From the NCBI GenBank assembly GCA_034769895.1, contig CM068373.1, positions 436,399,080 through 436,463,079 of the forward strand: DNA of 64,000 nt. The letters are read 5' to 3'. The notes beneath the pieces are model-generated. The model ran no database searches. It saw only the letters and a program-made list of their open reading frames with translations, and had not been told where the DNA came from. Shown here piece after piece: positions 55,385-64,000 of this stretch (positions within the stretch are counted from its first letter, which is position 1; each line of letters opens with the position of its first letter). Position numbers and translations under genes: made by a program. This DNA comes from Magicicada septendecula (lineage: Eukaryota; Arthropoda; Insecta; Hemiptera; Cicadidae).

Positions 55385-58080
55385 ATTATTTACCTTAAAT
55401 TATCCGCCGTGTGATTTCTTGTGCTTCGTCTATGGCGCGTTTCAGATCTTATGCTCCATCATCAGATATTAAAAAGTTAAAACTATCACTCTTGCGAGAT
55501 CGTTAAGAAGTTAAAATGTCAAAATTTGCATATGAACCGTACGCGGATTTGGGTGCGCACCCGTTCAATTTCATTCTGCCACTGAGCGGTTGCTAACTTA
55601 TCGTAGCCCCAGCAAGCAGACTCAAGGCGGTATCGTACAATCGGTTGGATACAAATTTCAGGTGGTCATTTAATACGATATCGCGACTGCTTGGGTTTGC
55701 ATATGCACTGTAAATTTCAAATTCCTCCAAGGCATTCATGAAACGGCCCTTCTTACACACATGTAACGGTATTAAATTGGAACTAAAATCTGTGTAATTA
55801 TGATTGTGTGAAGTCAGGTGTCGGGCGTAATTTGATTTGATGTTGTCAATGTTTCTTATTTTCTTAGGTAAATGTTCTCGAAATCGTTTGAGGAAACCTC
55901 TCCCAGTCTGTCCAATGTAGAAGCACTCGCAATCATTGCATGTTAACTTATATATGCCAGTTTTTCCTTCTGGAGGCATGTGTTTCTTCGGTTTGAGAAT
56001 ATCCAGTAACTTATTATTAGTCCTGAATGAAATAGTGAAACTATTATTATTCAATATAGAAGACAAAACCTTACGCATAAAGCTGGTGTAATCAGTAGAT
56101 ATAAAAATGTTTTGCGTGTTGTTGTTTATTCGGGGTTTTTAAGCATTCTTTTTTCATGTTTTCTCAACAGTTTGTCAATGGTTAAACTATTGTAACCATT
56201 GGCAACCGCGATATATTTTATGACATTTAGCTCATCACGGAAGTCATTATCATCCAAAGGAATTGTCAATAATCTATGAATGAAACTATTGTACGCTGCC
56301 ATTTTATGTGAAAGAGGATGATGAGAGTCTGCGTGTATTGTGGTGTCAGTGGTAGTCGGTTTCCTATAAATGTTGAACTTTAGTTTATTCATCTGTCGGG
56401 TGATGGTTAAATCTAGAAAGTTTATCTTGTTATCAACCTCTGTTTCAAGAGTAAACTGGATGTTTCTATTTATTTTATTTAAACAGTTTTTAAATAATCC
56501 GATTTGTCTTATAGTACCATCAAAAATTAAAAACATATCGTCTACATACCGTGCATAAAATATTATTTTATTTGCATATATATTATTGTTCAACAAGTGA
56601 GTATTCTCATAATAATTCAAATAAATATCGGCCAGTAGGCCGGAGAGGGGTGAGCCCATAGCTATTTTGAATGTAAAACGAGCCATTAAAAGTGAAATAG
56701 TTTTGTTTCAAAATAACCTCGAGTAAATTAATTAACTCATTTATTGTCTGTGTGTTCATGCAACTATTGTCAGATAAATTGTTTCTCAAAATCTGTAATG
56801 TATCTATGACTGGGATGTTCGTGTATAAATTAGTTATGTCGAACGACGCCAATTTGTGGTTAGGTTGTAGTTCAACAGATTTAATATCATTAATAAAATT
56901 ATTGTTGTTCTTTATACTATGATTATTACGTAATTGTAAATTATCTTTTATCAAACGAACAGTGCTTTTGCAGTTTTGAAGCCAGGAGCAGTAGTAAAGT
57001 TCACGAGCGGTCTGATAGGTATGTTATGTTTATGAATTTTAGGCAGTCCTGTGAATATCGGGGCTTTAGCGTTGATGGGCTTTAAGTAACGTCGTGTGCT
57101 TTCATTGAATAAATTGGTACATTTATTAATACAATTGTTAAGTTCCCTGACGTGCAATTCAGTGGGGTCAGAGTTTAATATTTTAATGTTGTTGTTAGAA
57201 ATAAAATCATGAACTTTATCACTGTATGAATCAGTGTCCATGATGACTAGCGTATTTCCTCTATCTGCCTTAACGATAAGGGCATTGTTGTCGATTAATT
57301 TTGTTTTCATACGTTTTAAAGTTTTATATTCACTAGAGTACCTAGACTGACCATGTGAAACGAGAGGTAGATTATTGTTTAATTTAATGGTTCTATTGAT
57401 ATTATTATTTATAAGTACACGTGCTTCATTTTGTAAGTGTGGGTCTGAAATAGATTTGACGGCTGCCTCCGCTTCAACGACTTCATAGATAGTTTTTTTT
57501 TACCGACGGGTGGGAGATTGTAATTTATCCCTTTACTTAAAAGATTCATTTCGTTATCATCGAAGACTATTGTAGTTAAGTTCATGACTCTAGGGTAAAA
57601 TGTGTGTTTACAAACAATGGCAGACTCTTGGCGATGTTTATGTTCTAGCCTAAGAAGTTTGCGTGATTGACTAAAATGTGTACGACGTACAATATTATAT
57701 ATGTATCTGTGTACGGAATCTAAAACTTTATCGATAATGACAGGATGAATATTGTTAAGAATCTGCAAATGCAGTTTAAGCAAATGAGTATGGAGGAGAG
57801 ATTTTTTTAATGTATAACGCTTTAATTTCTTCCTTGATGCGAAATCGTTCAGCGTATTGTTGTGTTATTTTCACGGCCTTGGAAGAGCAATTAATTTTCA
57901 CAGTAGTATACTTAGGAGTTATATTCTTTTGTAAACGAATTTTATTGAACTTGATATGCAAGTTAGTTTTGATAACTGGATTTTAACATTTTGGAATTTA
58001 AATACCATGCTTGCTTGGCTAGGCTCTAATTTAATATTCATGTTTAATATGGTAACCAAATCACTTGTACGAATTAATAA
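55385..58080 (-). pseudogene. PLE-1 array unit 2
   Basis: A full-length unit. Breaks fall at the T-run (~57492), a 1-base deletion (ALFV-stop, ~56962), the 8-base deletion before GLAMGS (~56658) and a 2-base insertion (LKNPE-stop, ~56135). The GIY-YIG part (55593-56078: GIYKLTCNDCECFYIGQTGR) has an open frame of 161 codons. RT YVDD is preserved (ARYVDDMFLIF). The N-terminal region is further broken by a 1-base deletion near 57968 and a change near 57785. Confidence 0.88.
55436..55465 (-). ncRNA. hammerhead-like core at the unit 1/2 junction
   Basis: The minus strand reads CTGATGA (55459-55465) and GAAAC (55439-55443), but stem II is weakened (GGAGC against AGATCT) and the cleavage-site GTC has become GCC. 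The equivalent motifs at 58155, 60841 and 63538 read ATGATGA, losing the invariant C. These copies are probably inactive. Confidence 0.35.
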
Positions 58081-60766
58081 ATTATTTACCTTAAATTATC
58101 CGCCGTGTGATTTCTTGTGCTTCGTCTATGACGCGTTTCAGATCTTATGCTCCATCATCATATATTAAAAATTTAAAACTATCACCCTTGCGAGATCGTT
58201 AAGAAGTTAAAATGTCAAAATTTGCATATGAACCGTACGCGGATTTGGGTGCGCACCCGTTCAAGTTCATTCTGCCACTGAGCGGTTGCCACCTTATCGT
58301 AGCCCCAGCAAGCAGACTCAAGGCGGTATCGTACAATCGGTTGGATACAAATTTCAGGTGGTCATTTAATACGATATCGCGACTGCTTGGGTTTGCATAT
58401 GCACTGTAAATTTCAAATTCCTCCAAGGCATTCATGAAACGGCCCTTCTTACACACATGTAACAGTATTAAATTGGAACTAAAATCTGTGTAATTATGAT
58501 TGTGTGAAGTCAGGTGTCGGGCGTAATTTGATTTGATGTTGTCAATGTTTCTTATTTTCTTAGGTAAATGTTCTCGAAATCGTTTGAGGAAACCTCTCCC
58601 AGTCTGTCCAATGTAGAAGCACTCGCAATCATTGCATGTTAACTTATATATGCCAGTTTTTCCTTCTGGAGGCATGTGTTTTTTCGGTTTGAGAATATCC
58701 AGTAACTTATTATTAGTCCTGAATGAAATAGTGAAACTATTATTATTCAATATAGAAGACAAAACCTTACGCATAAAGCTGGTGTAATCAGTAGATATAA
58801 AAATGTTTTGCGTGTTGTTGTTTATTCGGGGTTTTTAAGCATTCTTTTTTCATGTTTTCTCAACAGTTTGTCAATGGTTAAACTATTGTAACCATTGGCA
58901 ACCGCGATATATTTTATGATATTTAGCTCATCACGGAAGTCATTATCATCCAAAGGAATTGTCAATAATCTATGAATGAAACTATTGTACGCTGCCATTT
59001 TATGTGAAAGAGGATGATGAGAGTCTGCGTGTATTGTGGTGTCAGTGGTAGTCGGTTTCCTATAAATGTTGAACTTTAGTTTATTCATCTGTCGGGTGAT
59101 GGTTAAATCTAGAAAGTTTATCTTGTTATCAACCTCTGTTTCAAGAGTAAACTGGATGTTTCTATTTATTTTATTTAAACAGTTTTTAAATAATCCGATT
59201 TGTCTTATAGTACCATCAAAAATTAAAAACATATCGTCTACATACCGTGCATAAAATATTATTTTATTTGCATATATATTATTGTTCAACAAGTGAGTAT
59301 TCTCATAATAATTCAAATAAATATCGGCCAGTAGGCCGGAGAGGGGTGAGCCCATAGCTATTTTGAATGTAAAACGAGCCATTAAAAGTGAAATAGTTTT
59401 GTTTCAAAATAACCTCGAGTAAATTAATTAACTCATTTATTGTCTGTGTGTTCATGCAACTATTGTCAGATAAATTGTTTCTCAAAATCTGTAATGTATC
59501 TATGACTGGGATGTTCGTGTATAAATTAGTTATGTCGAACGACGCCAATTTGTGGTTAGGTTGTAGTTCAACAGATTTAATATCATTAATAAAATTATTG
59601 TTGTTCTTTATACTATGATTATTACGTAATTGTAAATTATCTTTTATCAAACGAACAGTGCTTTTGCAGTTTTGAAGCCAGGAGCAGTAGTAAAGTTCAC
59701 GAGCGGTCTGATAGGTATGTTATGTTTATGAATTTTAGGCAGTCCTGTGAATATCGGGGCTTTAGCGTTGATGGGCTTTAAGTAACGTCGTGTGCTTTCA
59801 TTGAATAAATTGGTACATTTATTAATACAATTGTTAAGTTCCCTGACGTGCAATTCAGTGGGGTCAGAGTTTAATATTTTAATGTTGTTGTTAGAAATAA
59901 AATCATGAACTTTATCACTGTATGAATCAGTGTCCATGATGACTAGCGTATTTCCTTTATCTGCCTTAACGATAAGGGCATTGTTGTCGATTAATTTTGT
60001 TTTCATGCGTTTTAAAGTTTTATATTCACTAGAGTACCTAGACTGACCACGTGAAACGAGAGGTAGATTATTGTTAAATTTAATAAATTATTATTTATAA
60101 GTACACGTGCTTCATTTTGTAAGTGTGGGTCTGAAATAGATTTGACGGCTGCCTCCGCTTCAACGACTTCATAGATAGTTTTTTTTACCGACGGGTGGGA
60201 GATTGTAATTTATCCCTTTACTTAAAAGATTCATTTCGTTATCATCGAAGACTATTGTAGTTAAGTTCATGACTCTAGGGTAAAATGTGTGTTTACAAAC
60301 AATGGCAGACTCTTGGCGATGTTTATGTTCTAGCCTAAGAAGTTTGCGTGATTGACTAAAATGTGTACGACGTACAATATTATATATGTATCTGTGTACG
60401 GAATCTAAAACTTTATCGATAATGACAGGATGAATATTGTTAAGAATCTGCAAATGCAGTTTAAGCAAATGAGTATTGAGGAGAGATTTTTTTAATGTAT
60501 AACGCTTTAATTTCTTCCTTGATGCGAAATCGTTCAGCGTATTGTTGTGTTATTTTCACGGCCTTGGAAGAGCAATTAATTTTCACAGTAGTATACTTAG
60601 GAGTTATATTCTTTTGTAAACGAATTTTATTGAACTTGATATGCAAGTTAGTTTTTGATAACTGGATTTTGACATTTTGGAATTTAAATACCATGCTTGC
60701 TTGGCTAGGCTCTAATTTAATATTCATGTTTAATATGGTAACCAAATCACTTGTACGAATTAATAA
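58081..60766 (-). pseudogene. PLE-1 array unit 3 (mosaic)
   Basis: Carries the same deletions and insertions as unit 2 (~59658, ~59354, ~58831), but in the segment about 59958-60095 it matches unit 1. Shared features are TTTCCTTTATC, CATGCGTTTT and the shortened GTTAAATTTAATAAATTA block. It has 8 rather than 9 T in the 60178-60186 run. GIY-YIG ORF 58199-58774 reads through into the junction. Confidence 0.88.
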
Positions 60767-63463
60767 ATTATTTACCTTAAATTATCCGCCGTGTGATTTC
60801 TTGTGCTTCGTCTATGACGCGTTTCAGATCTTATGCTCCATCATCATATATTAAAAATTTAAAACTATCACCCTTGCGAGATCGTTAAGAAGTTAAAATG
60901 TCAAAATTTGCATATGAACCGTACGCGGATTTGGGTGCGCACCCGTTCAAGTTCATTCTGCCACTGAGCGGTTGCCACCTTATCGTAGCCCCAGCAAGCA
61001 GACTCAAGGCGGTATCGTACAATCGGTTGGATACAAATTTCAGGTGGTCATTTAATACGATATCGCGACTGCTTGGGTTTGCATATGCACTGTAAATTTC
61101 AAATTCCTCCAAGGCATTCATGAAACGGCCCTTCTTACACACATGTAACAGTATTAAATTGGAACTAAAATCTGTGTAATTATGATTGTGTGAAGTCAGG
61201 TGTCGGGCGTAATTTGATTTGATGTTGTCAATGTTTCTTATTTTCTTAGGTAAATGTTCTCGAAATCGTTTGAGGAAACCTCTCCCAGTCTGTCCAATGT
61301 AGAAGCACTCGCAATCATTGCATGTTAACTTATATATGCCAGTTTTTCCTTCTGGAGGCATGTGTTTTTTCGGTTTGAGAATATCCAGTAACTTATTATT
61401 AGTCCTGAATGAAATAGTGAAACTATTATTATTCAATATAGAAGACAAAACCTTACGCATAAAGCTGGTGTAATCAGTAGATATAAAAATGTTTTGCGTG
61501 TTGTTGTTTATTCGGGGTTTTTAAGCATTCTTTTTTCATGTTTTCTCAACAGTTTGTCAATGGTTAAACTATTGTAACCATTGGCAACCGCGATATATTT
61601 TATGACATTAAGCTCATCACGGAAGTCATTATCATCCAAAGGAATTGTCAATAATCTATGAATGAAACTATTGTACGCTGCCATTTTATGTGAAAGAGGA
61701 TGATGAGAGTCTGCGTGTATTGTGGTGTCAGTGGTAGTCGGTTTCCTATAAATGTTGAACTTTAGTTTATTCATCTGTCGGGTGATGGTTAAATCTAGAA
61801 AGTTTATCTTGTTATCAACCTCTGTTTCAAGAGTAAACTGGATGTTTCTATTTATTTTATTTAAACAGTTTTTAAATAATTCGATTTGTCTTATAGTACC
61901 ATCAAAAACTAAAAACATATCGTCTACATACCGTGCATAAAATATTATTTTATTTGCATATATATTATTGTTCAACAAGTGAGTATTCTCATAATAATTC
62001 AAATAAATATCGGCCAGTAGGCCGGAGAGGGGTGAGCCCATAGCTATTTTGAATGTAAAACGAGCCATTAAAAGTGAAATAGTTTTGTTTCAAAATAACC
62101 TCGAGTAAATTAATTAACTCATTTATTGTCTGTGTGTTCATGCAACTATTGTCAGATAAATTGTTTCTCAAAATCTGTAATGTATCTATGACTGGGATGT
62201 TCGTGTATAAATTAGTTATGTCGAACGACGCCAATTTGTGGTTAGGTTGTAGTTCAACAGATTTAATATCATTAATAAAATTATTGTTGTTCTTTATACT
62301 ATGATTATTACGTAATTGTAAATTATCTTTTATCAAACGAACAGTGCTTTTGCAGTTTTGAAGCCAGGAGCAGTAGTAAAGTTCACGAGCGGTCTGATAG
62401 GTATGTTATGTTTATGAATTTTAGGCAGTCCTGTGAATATCGGGGCTTTAGCGTTGATGGGCTTTAAGTAACGTCGTGTGCTTTCATTGAATAAATTGGT
62501 ACATTTATTAATACAATTGTTAAGTTCCCTGACGTGCAATTCAGTGGGGTCAGAGTTTAATATTTTAATGTTGTTGTTAGAAATAAAATCATGAACTTTA
62601 TCACTGTATGAATCAGTGTCCATGATGACTAGCGTATTTCCTCTATCTGCCTTAACGATAAGGGCATTGTTGTCGATTAATTTTGTTTTCATACGTTTTA
62701 AAGTTTTATATTCACTAGAGTACCTAGACTGACCACGTGAAACGAGAGGTAGATTATTGTTTAATTTAATGGTTCTATTGATATTATTATTTATAAGTAC
62801 ACGTGCTTCATTTTGTAAGTGTGGGTCTGAAATAGATTTGACGGCTGCCTCCGCTTCAACGACTTCATAGATAGTTTTTTTTTACCGACGGGTGGGAGAT
62901 TGTAATTTATCCCTTTACTTAAAAGATTCATTTCGTTATCATCGAAGACTATTGTAGTTAAGTTCATGACTCTAGGGTAAAATGTGTGTTTACAAACAAT
63001 GGCAGACTCTTGGCGATGTTTATGTTCTAGCCTAAGAAGTTTGCGTGATTGACTAAAATGTGTACGACGTACAATATTATATATGTATCTGTGTACGGAA
63101 TCTAAAACTTTATCGATAATGACAGGATGAATATTGTTAAGAATCTGCAAATGCAGTTTAAGCAAATGAGTATTGAGGAGAGATTTTTTTAATGTATAAC
63201 GCTTTAATTTCTTCCTTGATGCGAAATCGTTCAGCGTATTGTTGTGTTATTTTCACGGCCTTGGAAGAGCAATTAATTTTCACAGTAGTATACTTAGGAG
63301 TTATATTCTTTTGTAAACGAATTTTATTGAACTTGATATGCAAGTTAGTTTTTGATAACTGGATTTTGACATTTTGGAATTTAAATACCATGCTTGCTTG
63401 GCTAGGCTCTAATTTAATATTCATGTTTAATATGGTAACCAAATCACTTGTACGAATTAATAA
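60767..63463 (-). pseudogene. PLE-1 array unit 4
   Basis: Same shared lesions as unit 2 (1-base deletion ~62344, 8-base deletion ~62040, 2-base insertion ~61517, 9-T run ~62880) and the long form of the GGTTCTATTGATATT block (~62770). Its YVDD region reads MFLVFDGT, a private change. GIY-YIG ORF 60885-61460 is open for 191 codons. Confidence 0.88.
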
Positions 63464-64000
63464 ATTATTTACCTTAAATTATCCGCCGTGTGATTTCTTG
63501 TGCTTCGTCTATGACGCGTTTCAGAGCTTATGCTCCATCATCATATATTAAAAATTTAAAACTATCACCCTTGCGAGATCGTTAAGAAGTTAAAATGTCA
63601 AAATTTGCATATGAACCGTACGCGGATTTGGGTGCGCACCCGTTCAAGTTCATTCTGCCACTGAGCGGTTGCCACCTTATCGTAGCCCCAGCAAGCAGAC
63701 TCAAGGCGGTATCGTACAATCGGTTGGATACAAATTTCAGGTGGTCATTTAATACGATATCGCGACTGCTTGGGTTTGCATATGCACTGTAAATTTCAAA
63801 TTCCTCCAAGGCATTCATGAAACGGCCCTTCTTACACACATGTAACAGTATTAAATTGGAACTAAAATCTGTGTAATTATGATTGTGTGAAGTCAGGTGT
63901 CGGGCGTAATTTGATTTGATGTTGTCAATGTTTCTTATTTTCTTAGGTAAATGTTCTCGAAATCGTTTGAGGAAACCTCTCCCAGTCTGTCCAATGTAGA
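63464..64000 (-). pseudogene. PLE-1 array unit 5 (partial, window edge)
   Basis: 3' noncoding region and GIY-YIG C-terminus, running off the window inside the nuclease domain. It retains the intact GGAGC/GCTCT stem at ~63523-63536 but a mutated hammerhead core. Confidence 0.85.

Larger units (their letters stand above)
53190..64000 (-). repeat. head-to-tail array of PLE-1 units (period ~2.69 kb), continues past the window
   Basis: Unit boundaries at the ATTATTTACC landmark lie at 55385, 58081, 60767 and 63464, giving periods of 2696, 2686 and 2697 bp. All units are on the minus strand and nearly identical. Unit 1 (53190-55384) is cut at its 3' end; unit 5 (63464-64000) runs off the window. 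Junctions place the 3' noncoding end of one unit directly against the start region of the next. Confidence 0.95.

Noticed and set aside
54000-63600. Plus-strand ORFs that recur with the array period
   Set aside because: They are antisense shadows of PLE-1 units; their repetition reflects the array and they contain no domains.
53190-64000. CRISPR-like or bacterial repeat array
   Set aside because: Units are 2.69 kb and encode RT and GIY-YIG domains; the context is eukaryotic.

Overview
This is a eukaryotic, almost certainly arthropod (probably insect) window built nearly entirely of transposable and virus-like elements. I see no intact host protein gene. The evidence is the AT-rich non-coding sequence, the element families present (hammerhead-bearing Penelope-like elements, env-bearing Ty3 elements, copia, hAT, mariner, PIF/Harbinger with a MADF protein, Polinton/adintovirus-type polB) and the absence of any bacterial operon structure. 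The species cannot be fixed from sequence alone.

Layout. 1-5.6 kb: a protein-primed type-B DNA polymerase of Polinton/adintovirus type on the minus strand, cut by the window edge and broken once, then an older polB relic on the plus strand, then GC-rich hairpin DNA. 5.7-16.5 kb: a 5'-truncated Ty3/gypsy errantivirus-like element (integrase, env, 3' LTR), split inside env by a complete 5.9-kb hAT (hAT1, 8-bp target duplication). hAT1 carries a 0.5-kb MULE-like miniature element (9-bp target duplication) and a 288-bp palindrome. 16.5-17.2 kb: mariner and LINE relics. 18.1-23.1 kb: a decayed minus-strand LTR element with two 411-bp LTRs. 23.1-28.0 kb: AT-rich DNA without genes. 28.0-28.7 kb: a DDE transposase relic.

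29.8-39.2 kb: a large inverted duplication. One arm holds a PIF/Harbinger-like element with a MADF ORF; the other has been split by a second hAT (hAT2), which itself contains a Penelope-like element (PLE-3). 39.2-45.2 kb: a minus-strand PLE-3 fragment split by a third hAT (hAT3), which contains a full-length PLE (PLE-2) with an intact 802-codon RT/GIY-YIG ORF. 45.2-51.5 kb: a Ty1/copia element whose RT is split by a 1.85-kb PLE-1 copy with a 14-bp target duplication. 52.4-53.2 kb: a ~320-bp tandem repeat. 53.2-64 kb and beyond: a head-to-tail array of PLE-1 units, 2.69 kb each, all on the minus strand.

The genes do not form a pathway; they record layered insertions. The nesting gives relative ages: gypsy before hAT1 before the MULE-like element; PLE-3 fragment before hAT3 before PLE-2; copia before PLE-1. 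The most interesting system is the Penelope group. It has three families, one intact ORF, hammerhead-like ribozyme cores at the element ends, foldback insertions with 10-14-bp target duplications, and an array whose units share disabling mutations and show a gene-conversion-like patch. The array therefore appears to have spread as DNA, like a satellite, rather than by repeated retrotransposition.
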